A stretch of DNA of 63,050 nt from Nocardioides phosphati (GCF_014646375.1 NZ_BMNI01000012.1:1-63050), one strand, 5' to 3'; shown: positions 15,108-25,784, counted from the first letter of the stretch. Made by a program: numbers and translations. The notes: generated by a model not told the origin, from the letters alone.

Positions 15108-16745
15108 TCAGAGCGGGGCGACGCGGCCGGCCTCGACGGACCAGCGTTCGTCGAGGGCGACGTTGTCCAGGAGCCGTCGGTCGTGGGTGACCAGCAGCAG
15201 GGCGCCGGCGTAGGAGTCGAGGGCCTGCTCGAGCTGCTCGATGGCGGGCAGGTCGAGGTGGTTGGTCGGCTCGTCGAGGACGAGGAGGTTGACCCCCCGC
15301 GCCTGCAGCAGTGCGAGGGCCGCGCGCGTGCGCTCGCCGGGCGACAGTGCCGCCACGGGGCTGGCCACCTGGGCCGCCTTGAGTCCGAACTTCGCGAGCA
15401 GCGTGCGGACCTCGCCCGACGCCATCGACGGCACGGCCTTCTCGAAGGCGTCACCGAGCGGCAGCGCCTCGTCGAGACCGGTGCGGGCCTGGTCGATCTC
15501 GCCGATCGCGACGCTCGCCCCCAGCGAGGCCGAGCCGGACGTCGGGGCCACCCGGCCCAGCAGCAGGCGGAGCAGCGTGGACTTGCCGGCGCCGTTGGGG
15601 CCGGTGATGCCGATGCGATCGCCGGCGTTGACCTGCACCGAGGCGGGGCCGAAGGTAAAGCCGCCGAGCTCCAGCGTCGCCTCGTTGAGGGTCGCGACCA
15701 CGGACGACGACCGCGGCGCGGCGGCGATCGAGAACTGCAGCTCCCACTCCTTGCGGGGCTCCTCGACCTCCTCCAGGCGCGCGATGCGCGACTCCATCTG
15801 GCGGACCTTCTGCGCCTGCTTCTCCGACGACTCGCCCTGCGCCTTGCGCCGGATCTTGTCGTTGTCAGGGCTCTTCTTCATCGCGTTGCGGACGCCCTGG
15901 GAGCTCCACTCGCGCTGCACCCGCGCCCGCGCGACGAGGTCGGCCTTCTTGTCCGCGAACTCGTCGTACGCCTCACGGGCATGGCGCCGCGCGATCGCCC
16001 GCTCCTCGAGGAAGGCGTCGTAGCCGCCGTCGTAGACGGCCACCTTGTTCTGGGCGAGGTCGAGCTCGACGATCCGGGTCACGCAGCGCGCGAGGAACTC
16101 GCGATCGTGCGACACGAGTACGACGCCCTGCCGCAGCCCTGTCACGAAGCTCTCCAGCCGCTCCAGGCCGGCCAGGTCGAGGTCGTTGGTCGGCTCGTCG
16201 AGCAGCACGACGTCGAAGCGCGACAGCAGCAGCGCCGCGAGGGCTGCACGCGCCGCCTGTCCTCCGGAGAGGGAGGTCATCAGGGCGTCCGCACCGACGT
16301 CCAGGCCGAGCTCGGCGAGCACCGCCGGCACCCGGTCCTCGAGGTCGGGAGCGCCCGAGGCCATCCAGTGGTCGAAGGCGCTCGCGTAGGCGTCGTCGGC
16401 GCCGGGCACGTCGGAGCCGAGCAGTGACGCCGTGCGCTCCATCTCCTCCGTTGCCGTGGCGCAGCCCGTGCGACGCGCGATGTAGCCCAGGACGGTCTCG
16501 CCCTCGATCCGCTCGTGCTCCTGCGGGAGCCAGCCGACGAAGGCGTCGACGGGCGCGGTCGCGACGGTGCCGGCCAGCGGCTCGTCGACGCCGGCGAGGA
16601 GGCGCAGCAGGGTGGACTTGCCCGCCCCGTTGGCCCCGACGACCCCGACGACGTCACCGGGCGCGACGGTCAGGTCGAGCCCCTCGAAGAGTGTGCGGTG
16701 GGCGTGGCCGCCGGCGAGTCCGCGGGCGACGAGGGTGGCGCTCAC
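15108..16745 (-). CDS. ABC-F family ribosome-associated ATPase
   Basis: 545 aa from GTG 16745. Two ABC cassettes in one chain and no membrane segments. Cassette 1 has Walker A GANGAGKST (about 38-46), signature LSGGQAARAA and Walker B VVLLDEPTNDLD. Cassette 2 has GPNGAGKST, signature LSPGERTRAA and LLVLDEPTNHLD. The linker of about 100 residues between them is long and highly charged (NDKIRRKAQGESSEKQAQKV). Such linkers reach into the ribosomal tRNA sites in ABC-F proteins, and this build resembles the actinobacterial antibiotic-protection subgroup. It may protect ribosomes from a peptidyl-transferase antibiotic or act as a translation factor. Confidence 0.88.
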   Translation of the reverse strand: MSATLVARGLAGGHAHRTLFEGLDLTVAPGDVVGVVGANGAGKSTLLRLLAGVDEPLAGTVATAPVDAFVGWLPQEHERIEGETVLGYIARRTGCATATEEMERTASLLGSDVPGADDAYASAFDHWMASGAPDLEDRVPAVLAELGLDVGADALMTSLSGGQAARAALAALLLSRFDVVLLDEPTNDLDLAGLERLESFVTGLRQGVVLVSHDREFLARCVTRIVELDLAQNKVAVYDGGYDAFLEERAIARRHAREAYDEFADKKADLVARARVQREWSSQGVRNAMKKSPDNDKIRRKAQGESSEKQAQKVRQMESRIARLEEVEEPRKEWELQFSIAAAPRSSSVVATLNEATLELGGFTFGPASVQVNAGDRIGITGPNGAGKSTLLRLLLGRVAPTSGSASLGASVAIGEIDQARTGLDEALPLGDAFEKAVPSMASGEVRTLLAKFGLKAAQVASPVAALSPGERTRAALALLQARGVNLLVLDEPTNHLDLPAIEQLEQALDSYAGALLLVTHDRRLLDNVALDERWSVEAGRVAPL

Positions 16746-16749
16746 GGTC

Positions 16750-17376
16750 CTACCGTCCGGCCAGGACGTCGACGACGCGCGGCGCCATGGCACGCAGCGC
16801 CTTGCCCCGGTGGGAGATCGCGTCCTTCTGCTCCGGGGTGAGCTCGGCCGACGTGACGTCACACCCGTCGGGCACGAACAGCACGTCGTAGCCGAAGCCG
16901 CCGGTGCCGCTGAGCGACCGCGCGACGCGGCCGTGCATCTCGCCGGTCACGACCTCCTCCGCCACTCCCCCGTCAGCCGCGGCGTCGGGCCAGGCGAAGG
17001 CCAGCGCGCACGCGAAGTGCGCCGCCCGTCGCTCGTCGGGCACGTCGGCGAGCTGGTCGAGCAGGAGCGCGTTGTTGCGGTCGTCCGACTTCGGCTGACC
17101 CGACCAGCGCGCGGAGAGCACGCCCGGCATGCCGTTGAGCGCGTCGACGCAGATGCCGGAGTCGTCGGCCAGCGACGGCAGGCCCGTCGCGAGCACGCCC
17201 GCACGCGCCTTCAGCAGGGCGTTGCCCGCGAAGGTCGGGGCGTCCTCCACCGGCTCGTCGTACGCCGAGACGTCGTCGAGGCCGAGCACCGCGATGCCCG
17301 GGACGAGCGGCTCGAGGATGCGCCGCAGCTCGCCGAGCTTCTTGGCGTTGCGCGTCGCGAGGAAGACCTCAGGCAC
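16750..17376 (-). CDS. rdgB: RdgB/HAM1 non-canonical purine NTP pyrophosphatase
   Basis: 208 aa from GTG 17376, overlapping the rph stop by 8 nt. Hydrolyses dITP, dHAPTP and XTP to the monophosphates and keeps damaged purines out of DNA. Family marks in order: [13 protein letters not shown] at the N-terminus (triphosphate binding), [26 protein letters not shown] (metal-binding Asp pair), GGFGYDVLF and the C-terminal SHRGKAL. The length is normal. The rph-rdgB pair is conserved in actinobacteria. Confidence 0.94.
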   Translation of the reverse strand: MPEVFLATRNAKKLGELRRILEPLVPGIAVLGLDDVSAYDEPVEDAPTFAGNALLKARAGVLATGLPSLADDSGICVDALNGMPGVLSARWSGQPKSDDRNNALLLDQLADVPDERRAAHFACALAFAWPDAAADGGVAEEVVTGEMHGRVARSLSGTGGFGYDVLFVPDGCDVTSAELTPEQKDAISHRGKALRAMAPRVVDVLAGR

Positions 17377-18079
17377 CGAGCGCCTCGCGCTGCAGCCGGG
17401 TCAGATCGGCGCAGCCCTTCTCGCCGAGGGCCAGGAGCGCATCGAGCTCGGCGCGGTCGAAGGCAGCGCCCTCGGCGGTGCCCTGGACCTCGACGAACTT
17501 GCCGTCGCCGGTCATCACGATGTTCATGTCGGTCTCGGCGCGGACGTCCTCCTCGTAGGGCAGGTCGAGGCGCGGGACGCCGTCGATGATGCCCACGGAG
17601 ACCGCGGCGACCGAGCCGGTGAGCGCCTTGTCCACGCCGAGGGTGCGACAGGCGTCGGCCAGGGCGACGTACGCACCCGTGATCGCGGCCGTGCGCGTGC
17701 CGCCGTCGGCCTGGAGCACGTCGCAGTCCAGGTTGATGGTGTTCTCGCCGAGCGCCTGGTAGTCGATGACCGCGCGGAGCGAGCGGCCGACGAGGCGGGA
17801 GATCTCGTGGGTGCGACCGCCGACGCGGCCCTTGGTCGACTCGCGCTGCGAGCGCTCGTGCGTCGAGCCGGGCAGCATGGCGTACTCAGCCGTGACCCAG
17901 CCCAGGCCCGAGCCCTTGCGCCAGCGCGGAACGCCCTCGGAGGCCGACGCGACGCAGAGCACGCGGGTCTTGCCGAACTCGACGAGCACCGAGCCGGCGG
18001 GGTGGTCGAGCCAGTTGCGGGTGATCTTGATGTCGCGGAGCTGGTCGTTGCTGCGGCCGTCGGCACGGAGGGAGGTCAT
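17369..18079 (-). CDS. rph: ribonuclease PH
   Basis: 236 aa from ATG 18079; ATGA overlap with the upstream SGNH gene. Phosphorolytic 3'-5' exoribonuclease that trims tRNA 3' ends. Recognisable blocks: [82 protein letters not shown] (phosphate site) and [15 protein letters not shown]. Nothing is missing and the length is standard. Confidence 0.96.
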   Translation of the reverse strand: MTSLRADGRSNDQLRDIKITRNWLDHPAGSVLVEFGKTRVLCVASASEGVPRWRKGSGLGWVTAEYAMLPGSTHERSQRESTKGRVGGRTHEISRLVGRSLRAVIDYQALGENTINLDCDVLQADGGTRTAAITGAYVALADACRTLGVDKALTGSVAAVSVGIIDGVPRLDLPYEEDVRAETDMNIVMTGDGKFVEVQGTAEGAAFDRAELDALLALGEKGCADLTRLQREALGA

Positions 18080-18873
18080 GCGCCCGAGACTATCGGGACC
18101 CTCTGACGTCCCAGCGGCGCGCGTCCACGGGCCTCGACCACCGCCATCCGCGCAGCCCACGGCCCGAGGTCCCGCGCGCGGCGCCCGCACCACGGCACCC
18201 CCTCGGTCACCATCCAGTGCAGGTCGCTGCGCCAGGTCGGCACCGCTCCGCCCTCGCAGGCGTCCCCGGGCAGGTCGTGGAGCCAGCCGAGCTCGTTGAG
18301 CCGCTCGCCGAAGCACCTCGCCAGCGACCGGTGGCCCCGCTCGGAGGGATGGAGCCGGTCGACGGACCAGAACGCCCGCTCGAGCACCTCGGGCCGCTCC
18401 CCGAGATCGACCTGCACCCCGCCGTACGCCGCGTGGATCTCGGCGTACACCTCGTTGAGGAAGGCGATCCTCGCGTGCAGCGGCCGCCGCAGGACGCCGG
18501 GGAGGCCGAACACCCGGCCGTGGTCGTGGAAGCGCACGGTCAGCAGGAGGGCACCCGTCCCGTGGAGGGCCGCGGCCGTCTCGAGGAGCTCGCGGCGGAT
18601 CCGCTCGCGGTCCCACGTCGAGCGCATCGTGTCGTTGACGCCGACGATCAGCGAGGCGACGTCCGGCCGGTGCGCGAGGGCCTCCGGCAGCTGCTTCGTG
18701 CGTACGTCGGAGACCACCGCCCCGCTGACCGCGAGGTTGCAGAACGACACGTCGTGGCGCGATCCGAGCGCGTCGGCCAGGAGGCGCGCCCACCCCCGCC
18801 AGCCGGCCGGGACGGCATCGCCGACGCCGTGGGTCACCGAGTCACCGAGTGCTGCGAAACGCACGTACCCCAT
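18076..18873 (-). CDS. SGNH/GDSL hydrolase
   Basis: 265 aa from ATG 18873. All four SGNH blocks are present: GDSVTHG near residue 10 (nucleophile Ser), NLAVSG (Gly), GVNDT (Asn) and [10 protein letters not shown] (Asp and His). No signal peptide is visible, so it is probably a cytoplasmic esterase or lipase-like acylhydrolase. It is the first gene of the SGNH-rph-rdgB-ABC-F-plsC run and its stop is coupled to rph. The start codon lies inside a 41-bp imperfect palindrome. Confidence 0.85.
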   Translation of the reverse strand: MGYVRFAALGDSVTHGVGDAVPAGWRGWARLLADALGSRHDVSFCNLAVSGAVVSDVRTKQLPEALAHRPDVASLIVGVNDTMRSTWDRERIRRELLETAAALHGTGALLLTVRFHDHGRVFGLPGVLRRPLHARIAFLNEVYAEIHAAYGGVQVDLGERPEVLERAFWSVDRLHPSERGHRSLARCFGERLNELGWLHDLPGDACEGGAVPTWRSDLHWMVTEGVPWCGRRARDLGPWAARMAVVEARGRAPLGRQRVPIVSGA

Positions 18874-18902
18874 GCCGCCAGCGTGGCGGCACGGGGTACG
18901 TG
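18862..18902. repeat. imperfect palindrome over the SGNH gene start
   Basis: CACGTACCCC (18862-18871) pairs with GGGGTACGTG (18893-18902), and TGCCGCCA (18873-18880) pairs with TGGCGGCA (18884-18891). One mismatch separates the two stems, with a 3-nt loop. It covers the start codon of the SGNH gene and could be a terminator for the divergent ABC side, an operator, or a leader hairpin. Confidence 0.5.
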
Positions 18903-18943
18903 TGGGAGGGGTACGGGTGGCGCGTCGCGCAACCCTGGATGAA

Positions 18944-19732
18944 CTACTTCACCTCGGTGCGCTGGATCCGCCAGATGCCGGCCACGAACGGCACGACCAC
19001 CCACAGCAGCGTCGCGGTCGCAAGGTGTCCCCACTGGTCTCCGGTGGGCGCCGCCGTGTCGTAGAGGATGCCCTTGGCGGTGCCGAAGTCGATCCACTGC
19101 AGCTTCTCCGTGCCGCTCGTCCAGACCTGCGCGACGATGCTGACGACCATCGGCACCGCGAAGTAGGCCACGATGGCGAAGGCCGTGCTGAGCAGCAGCG
19201 CCCCGAAGGCGAAGCCCTGCAGGGCGCCGAGGAAGATCGCGAGGAAGACCCGGCCCAGCCAGGCGACGGTCACGCCGTCCCAGCCGTGGCCCGTGAGCGG
19301 CGTGAGCACGGCGGCGATGGCCACGGCGATCACGAGCGCCCCCACGACGAAGCCGAGGGCGGCGACCAGCTTGGCCGCCACGATCCGGCCCCGGTGCGGG
19401 GTCAGCGTGAACGTCGCCAGGCCGGTGCGCTGGCCCCACTCCTGGGTGACCAGGAGGATCGCGAGCACGGGCAGCAGGAAGCTCTGCGGCACGCCCGACA
19501 TGGCCAGCAGCTCGGAGAAGCCGAGGTCGTCGCGGTTGCCCCAGATCAGCACGCCGCCGTTGACGGCGACCGTCACGATCGCGACGACCGCGAGCAGCCA
19601 CAGGCCGGCCTTCGTGTCGGCCATCTTGCGGAGCTCCACCCCCACGAGCCGCCCGAACGACGGACGCCGGTCGCGGTTGTCGTCGGCGGCGTGGGCACCG
19701 CCGGGGGCGGTGAGGTCGAGTGCGTGGCTCAT
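18944..19732 (-). CDS. ABC-2 type transporter permease
   Basis: 262 aa from ATG 19732, which overlaps the ATPase stop. Six hydrophobic segments; the first starts about residue 43 (AGLWLLAVVAIVTVAVNGGV). The loop QEWGQRTGLATFTLTPHRGR is the motif seen in ABC-2 permeases of the NatB/CcmB-like exporter group. With the adjacent ATPase it forms an exporter; the substrate is unknown. The downstream histidine kinase and response regulator are transcribed away from it, a common layout for sensed-antibiotic or peptide exporters. Confidence 0.85.
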   Translation of the reverse strand: MSHALDLTAPGGAHAADDNRDRRPSFGRLVGVELRKMADTKAGLWLLAVVAIVTVAVNGGVLIWGNRDDLGFSELLAMSGVPQSFLLPVLAILLVTQEWGQRTGLATFTLTPHRGRIVAAKLVAALGFVVGALVIAVAIAAVLTPLTGHGWDGVTVAWLGRVFLAIFLGALQGFAFGALLLSTAFAIVAYFAVPMVVSIVAQVWTSGTEKLQWIDFGTAKGILYDTAAPTGDQWGHLATATLLWVVVPFVAGIWRIQRTEVK

Positions 19733-20634
19733 GCCATGACTCCTTCGGTGAAGGTCTCGCGCTGGGTGTCCGCGGTCAGCTCGAGGAAGAGGTCCTCGAG
19801 GCCGCCGTCGGCGGGACGGAGCTCGATGAGGGTGATCTGGTGCTTGGCGGCCAGGCGGCCGATCGCGACCGCCTCGGCGTCACCGCGGAAGCCGTCGCCC
19901 ACCGGGGTGAGCGCGATGCCCTCCTCGGCCGCGACCCGGGCCAGCTCCTCCTTCTCGACCGCACGGACGTAGGTGCCCGCCCCCGCGACGAGCTCGGAGG
20001 CCGTGCCCTGCGCGACGATCTCGCCCCGGCCGATCATGACGATGTCGTCGGCGATCAGCTGCACCTCGGTGAGGAGGTGGCTGGAGAGCAGCACCGTGCC
20101 CCCGCGATCGGCGTAGTCACGCAGCAGTCCGCGCATCCAGCGGATGCCCGCCGGATCCAGTCCGTTGGCCGGCTCGTCGAGAATGAGGATCTCGGGGTCT
20201 CCCAGCAGCGCGTGCGCGATGCCGAGGCGCTGCTTCATGCCGAGCGAGTAGTTCTTCACGCGGCGCTTCGCCTCAGCGGGCGTGAGGCTGACCATCGCCA
20301 GCACCTCGTCGACGCGCTCCTTCGGCAGCCCCATCGTCTGCGCGGCGATCACGAGGACCTCGCGACCGGTGCGGCCGCCGTGCTGGGCGGACGCGTCGAG
20401 CAGGACCCCGACGCGACGGCCGGGGTTCGGCAGGTCGGCGTACCGGCGGCCGTCGAGGGTGACGGTGCCACTGGTCGGGGCCGTGAGGCCGACCATGACC
20501 CGCATGGTGGTGGACTTGCCCGCTCCGTTGGGCCCGAGGAAGCCGGTGACCCGGCCTGCGCGCGCCACGAAGCTCACGTCCCTGACCGCGACGAAGTCGC
20601 CGTACGTCCGGGTGAGGTTCTCGACCTTGATCAT
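19729..20634 (-). CDS. ABC exporter ATP-binding protein
   Basis: 301 aa from ATG 20634. One cassette: Walker A GPNGAGKST near residue 36, signature YSLGMKQRLGIAHALL, Walker B EILILDEPANGLDP, switch His in LSSHLLTE. The last 80 residues (RAVEKEELARVAAEEGIAL...) form the usual DUF4162-like C-terminal domain of DrrA/NatA-type exporters. It is translationally coupled to the permease and divergent from the two-component system. Confidence 0.92.
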   Translation of the reverse strand: MIKVENLTRTYGDFVAVRDVSFVARAGRVTGFLGPNGAGKSTTMRVMVGLTAPTSGTVTLDGRRYADLPNPGRRVGVLLDASAQHGGRTGREVLVIAAQTMGLPKERVDEVLAMVSLTPAEAKRRVKNYSLGMKQRLGIAHALLGDPEILILDEPANGLDPAGIRWMRGLLRDYADRGGTVLLSSHLLTEVQLIADDIVMIGRGEIVAQGTASELVAGAGTYVRAVEKEELARVAAEEGIALTPVGDGFRGDAEAVAIGRLAAKHQITLIELRPADGGLEDLFLELTADTQRETFTEGVMA

Positions 20635-20763
20635 GCAGCCAACCCTGCCCGGCCGACGGTGGCCGGACATCGGTCCCGGGTCGCGACCGCGCCCCTACCA
20701 AAGTCATCGCCCGTACGCCGCGGGTCGGGTCCCCGGGGGCTTCCGCTCCCCTAGCCTGAACGC

Positions 20764-21909
20764 GTGCCCACCGAGACGCCTGCGCCGCCCCTCACCTGGC
20801 GGTCCCATGCCTGGCGCTACGCGCTCTGCCTGGCGATCTCGGCGATCGGCTGGGGCAGCGTCTTCGACAAGCAGTGGCACGAGCACCGGGGCCTGTGGTG
20901 GCTCGACCTCGGCGTCGGGTGCCTCGCGTACGTCGCGGTGGCGTTCCGCCGGCGCAGCCCCCTCTCCTTCGCACTCCTGCTCAACGCCGCCGCAGCCGTC
21001 TCGGGCCTCGCCGCCGGCCCCGCCGTCCTGGCCGCGGTGTCGCTGGCCTCGCGCCGGGTCTACCGCGAGATCGCGCTCGTCGGCCTGGTCAGCTTCAGCG
21101 CCGGGATCTCCTTCACCAAGATCGAGCCGCAGCAGCACCAGGACTCGTGGTGGCTGGACCTCGTCGTCAACCTCGTCGCGACCGTGGCGATCCTCGGATG
21201 GGGCCTCTACATCGGCTCGCGCCGCGAGCTGATCGCCCGCCTGCAGGCCGAGGTCGCCCAGGCTGCCGCCGAGCAGGAGCGGCGCTCCGACCAGGCCCGC
21301 ACCGCCGAACGCGGCCGGATCGCGCGGGAGATGCACGACGTCCTGGCACACCGGATCTCGCAGATCTCGATGCAGGCCAACGCGATCATGTTCCGCGAGG
21401 ACCTCTCCGCCGGGCAGATCCGGGAACACGTCGGCGTGATCCAGGCCAACGCCGCCGAGGCGCTCGCCGACCTGCGCTCCGTGCTCGGTGTGCTCCGCGA
21501 CCCGGCCAGTGGCGCACCGCTCGACCGCCCGCAGCCGACGTTCGCCGACCTGACCGAGCTCGTCGCCGGGGAGGTCGCCGCAGGCGCGAGCGTCACCCTG
21601 CGCACGGACGTCCACGGCGACGTGCCCGAGCTCGCCGGCCGCACGGCGTACAGGATCGTGCAGGAAGCGCTCACCAATGCGCGCAAGCACGCGCCCGGCG
21701 CCACCGTGCAGGTCGACGTGAGCGGTGGCCCGGCCGACGGACTCACGCTCGTCATCCGCAACCCCCTCGGCTTCTCCTCCCGTACGCCGGGCGCCGGCCT
21801 CGGCCTCGTCGGCCTCCGCGAGCGCGCCGAGCTCGTGGGCGGCACACTGGACGCGGGCAGGGAGCTGTCCGCGTGGGTGATCAGAGGATGGATCCCGTGG
21901 GAGAAGTGA
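20764..21909 (+). CDS. NarL-family sensor histidine kinase
   Basis: 381 aa from GTG 20764, with TAGCCT 6 nt before it (leaderless). N-terminal sensor of about four to five membrane helices with very short outside loops, so it probably senses the membrane. A coiled coil (about 150-180) leads into the HisKA_3 dimerisation helix with phosphoacceptor H191 in REMHDVLAHRIS. The ATP-binding domain has the N box EALTNARKHAP and G box GAGLGLVGLRERA. Next to it are its response regulator (overlapping) and, divergently, an ABC exporter that is its likely target. Confidence 0.9.
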   Translation: MPTETPAPPLTWRSHAWRYALCLAISAIGWGSVFDKQWHEHRGLWWLDLGVGCLAYVAVAFRRRSPLSFALLLNAAAAVSGLAAGPAVLAAVSLASRRVYREIALVGLVSFSAGISFTKIEPQQHQDSWWLDLVVNLVATVAILGWGLYIGSRRELIARLQAEVAQAAAEQERRSDQARTAERGRIAREMHDVLAHRISQISMQANAIMFREDLSAGQIREHVGVIQANAAEALADLRSVLGVLRDPASGAPLDRPQPTFADLTELVAGEVAAGASVTLRTDVHGDVPELAGRTAYRIVQEALTNARKHAPGATVQVDVSGGPADGLTLVIRNPLGFSSRTPGAGLGLVGLRERAELVGGTLDAGRELSAWVIRGWIPWEK

Positions 21910-22565
21910 TTCGCGTGGCGCTCGTCGACGACGACGCGCTCGTCCGGTCGGCGCTCGGCCTGATGATCGGCGGGCAGCCCGACGTCGAGCTGGTCGGCGA
22001 GGGCAGCAACGGGGCCGAGGCCCTCGAGCTCTGCGCGAAGCAGTCGCCCGACGTGGTGCTGATGGACATCCGCATGCCGGTGATGGACGGCCTCGAGGCA
22101 ACCCGCCACCTCCACGCCCGCCCGTCTCCCCCGCGGGTCATCGTGCTCACGACGTTCGACGCGGACGACTACGTCACCACGGCGCTCGCTGCCGGCGCCG
22201 ACGGCTTCCTGCTGAAGGACACCCCGCCGGCCGACATCGTGGCGGCGATCCGCCAGGTGGCAGCCGGTGACCCCATGCTCTCTCCCTCAGCGACCGCGTC
22301 GCTGATCCGCCGGCTCCGCGCCGACAGCAGCAACCCCGCCGAGGCACGCGCCGACGCCGCCCTCAGCCGGCTCTCCTCGCTCACCGAGCGGGAGCACGAG
22401 GTCGCGCTCGCCGTCGGCCGCGGGCTCTCCAACGCCGAGATCGCGAAGGAGCTCTACCTCTCCGTGCCGACGGTCAAGGCGCACGTCGGCCGGCTCTTCG
22501 ACAAGCTCGGCACGACCAACCGCGTGCAGATCGCGATCTGCGTCCACGATGCCGGCCTGCTCTGA
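21888..22565 (+). CDS. NarL/LuxR-type response regulator
   Basis: 225 aa from ATG 21888; GTG 21897 or GTG 21906 (a GTGA overlap with the kinase stop) would give a shorter N-terminus. Receiver domain: acidic pocket D14-D15-D16, phosphoacceptor D60 in VVLMDIRMP, switch Thr in VLTTFD and Lys in LLKDTPP. Then a linker and a LuxR helix-turn-helix (LTEREHEVALAVGRGLSNAEI, LYLSVPTVKAHVGRLFDKLG). A DNA-binding output controlling promoters, probably including the adjacent ABC exporter. Confidence 0.92.
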   Translation: MDPVGEVIRVALVDDDALVRSALGLMIGGQPDVELVGEGSNGAEALELCAKQSPDVVLMDIRMPVMDGLEATRHLHARPSPPRVIVLTTFDADDYVTTALAAGADGFLLKDTPPADIVAAIRQVAAGDPMLSPSATASLIRRLRADSSNPAEARADAALSRLSSLTEREHEVALAVGRGLSNAEIAKELYLSVPTVKAHVGRLFDKLGTTNRVQIAICVHDAGLL

Positions 22566-22572
22566 GGCCGGC
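22551..22572. terminator. hairpin overlapping the response regulator stop
   Basis: GCCGGCCT (22551-22558) pairs with AGGCCGGC (22565-22572). The stem includes the last codons and stop of the regulator and fills the 7-bp gap to the convergent gene, so it can serve both. Confidence 0.55.
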
Positions 22573-23331
22573 TCAGACCTCGTAGACCGCGCCCTTGGTG
22601 GCGAGGTGCAGCGGACCGGACCAGACCTCCTGGGCCTCGGCGACCGCGGTGCAGGTGTCGTGCCAGGCCGGGATGTGGGTCAGCACGAGCGTGTCCACGC
22701 CTGCCTTGAGCGCGACCTCCGCCGCCTGCCGGCCGGTCATGTGGATGCCCGGAGGGTTCTCGTCGCACTCGCGGAAGGCCGCCTCGGCGAGGAAGAGGTC
22801 CGCGTCGCGGGCGGCGTCGACGAGCGAGTCGCACACGTCGGTGTCGCCGCTGTAGACGAGCACCCGGTCGTCGGCCTCGACGCGCAGCGCGTAGGCCTCG
22901 ACGGGGTGGAGGACGGGGATCGCGGTCACGGTGAACGGGCCGAACGCGACCGGGCCGTCGTACACGAGGAACTCGAACTCCTCGTTCATCCCCGGGTCCT
23001 CGTCGAGGTCGTAGGCCTTCGCCATCCGGCGGTCGGTGTCGTGCGGGCCCCAGCAGGGGATGCGCGGCGCGGGACCGGTCGGGTGGTACTTGCGCATGAC
23101 GTAGTAGCCACAGAGGTCGAGGCAGTGGTCAGCGTGGAGGTGGCTGACGAAGACGGCGTCGATGGTGAGCGGGTCGACGTGGTTGTGCAGCTCGCCGAGA
23201 GCGCCGCTGCCGAGGTCGAGGAGGATGCGCCACGTGCGGCCGGCCTGGTCCTCAGACTCGACCAGGTAGCAGCTCGCGGGAGCCTCTGGCCCGGGGTAGG
23301 AACCCGCGCAGCCGATCACCGTCACCTTCAC
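22573..23331 (-). CDS. metallo-beta-lactamase-fold phosphodiesterase-like protein (Rv1339-like)
   Basis: 252 aa from GTG 23331; TAACGT lies 8 nt upstream. MBL fold with the metal motif H64-L-H66-A-D68-H69, further ligands in VYSGDTD and the late His in THIPAWHD. The start MKVTVIGCAGSYPGP and overall layout resemble tRNase Z-like proteins and M. tuberculosis Rv1339, reported as an atypical class II cAMP phosphodiesterase. Its position between cysM and rph matches Rv1339. Substrate is inferred, not shown. Confidence 0.8.
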   Translation of the reverse strand: MKVTVIGCAGSYPGPEAPASCYLVESEDQAGRTWRILLDLGSGALGELHNHVDPLTIDAVFVSHLHADHCLDLCGYYVMRKYHPTGPAPRIPCWGPHDTDRRMAKAYDLDEDPGMNEEFEFLVYDGPVAFGPFTVTAIPVLHPVEAYALRVEADDRVLVYSGDTDVCDSLVDAARDADLFLAEAAFRECDENPPGIHMTGRQAAEVALKAGVDTLVLTHIPAWHDTCTAVAEAQEVWSGPLHLATKGAVYEV

Positions 23332-23402
23332 GGGAGACCACGTTACGGCCTGTTCAGGTTTGTGCGCCGCAACTTGCGAGCCGCGTCACGCAGAGATGGG
23401 CG

Positions 23403-24687
<1,285 letters not shown>

Positions 24688-24688
24688 G

Positions 24689-25129
24689 TCAGTTGCTCCT
24701 CGCGGGCAGTTGGGCGACGACGGTGACCTCTTCCTCGGTCACCTCGCCGTCGATGATGCGATACGACCTGAACTCCACGGGGCCCTCGTTATTCCCGTGC
24801 TCACGCGTGCTGACCAGCACGTAGTGGGCGTTGGGCTCGCTGGCCAGGCCGATGTCGGTGCGGCTGGGGTACGCCTCCGTCGCGGTGTGCGAGTGGTAGA
24901 CGATCACCGGCTCCTCGTCGTTCGCCCACATCTCCTTGTAGAGCGCGAGGAGCTCGGTGGAGTCGAACTCGTAGAACGTCGGGCTGCCGGCGGCGTTGAT
25001 CATCTCGATGAAGCGCTCGGGGCGGTCGCTGCCCTCAGGGCCGGCGACGATGCCGCAGCACTCGTCCGGGTGATCCCGCTTGGCGTGCGCGACGATCGCG
25101 TCGTACGTCGCCTGGTCGATGGTCAACAC
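24689..25129 (-). CDS. mec: Mec, JAMM-type metallopeptidase of cysteine synthesis
   Basis: 146 aa from GTG 25129. JAMM/MPN+ zinc peptidase: E23 in PDECCG, then H79-S-H81 followed by S89 and D92 in HSHTATEAYPSRTD. In M. tuberculosis Mec releases cysteine from the CysO-cysteine adduct made by CysM. Gene order mec-cysO-cysM is the same here. In this window it may have a second job, removing the Ala-Ala tail of CysO. Confidence 0.9.
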   Translation of the reverse strand: MLTIDQATYDAIVAHAKRDHPDECCGIVAGPEGSDRPERFIEMINAAGSPTFYEFDSTELLALYKEMWANDEEPVIVYHSHTATEAYPSRTDIGLASEPNAHYVLVSTREHGNNEGPVEFRSYRIIDGEVTEEEVTVVAQLPARSN

Positions 25130-25196
25130 GGCGCACAGCCTAGGCGAGGACGGTGCCCGGACGCTCATCGAGGCGGGTGCCGGATCGGTCACGCGG

Positions 25197-25784
25197 TCAG
25201 GCGGAGAGCGCCTCGACGAGGGTCTCCTGCAGGTAGCCGACCCAGTCGTAGATGTCGTGGGCCTGCGCGGCCGGGTCGTCGTCGGGCAGCGCGGCCCAAC
25301 GCTCCTCGTCACCCTCCTCGACACCCAGGCGCGTCGCCAGCGCGAGCCGGATGTCGGTGAAGGACTTCAGCCAGGCCATCGCCTCGCCCTCGTCGAGCTC
25401 GACGTCGACGTGGACCGCGTCGTCGACGTCGTCGGCCGGCAGGCCGGACTCCTCGAGCGCCTCGATGATCGCCCGGGCGCCACGCGCCTTGCCGTCACGC
25501 AGCGCGCCCTCGGTGAAGCGGCGGAACTCCCCCGCGGCTTCCTCGTCCTCGACGTACGCCGTGGGGAAGAGGCGCTGCAGGACGGGGTCCTCGGGAGCCG
25601 TGGTCGGGCCCGTGAAGTCGAAGAGCCGCGCCATCGGGTCGTCGTGCTCGACCGGCGCCGCCACCTCGCTGTGCAGCAGCTCGACGAGCTGGGAGGCGAG
25701 CGAGCGCAGCAGGTCGGCCTCGGAGCCGGTGAACTCGGCGATCACCCGGCCGCTGCGGCGGTGCTTGTGGAACCCCTCGGTCAC
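25197..25784 (-). CDS. DUF2017 family protein
   Basis: 195 aa from GTG 25784; GTGA overlap with the clpS stop. An all-helical acidic protein: [24 protein letters not shown] near the start, a central [23 protein letters not shown] block, and [14 protein letters not shown] near the end. DUF2017 genes follow clpS throughout actinobacteria, so a link to Clp-dependent proteolysis is likely from context, but no function is established. No membrane segment. Confidence 0.85.
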   Translation of the reverse strand: MTEGFHKHRRSGRVIAEFTGSEADLLRSLASQLVELLHSEVAAPVEHDDPMARLFDFTGPTTAPEDPVLQRLFPTAYVEDEEAAGEFRRFTEGALRDGKARGARAIIEALEESGLPADDVDDAVHVDVELDEGEAMAWLKSFTDIRLALATRLGVEEGDEERWAALPDDDPAAQAHDIYDWVGYLQETLVEALSA

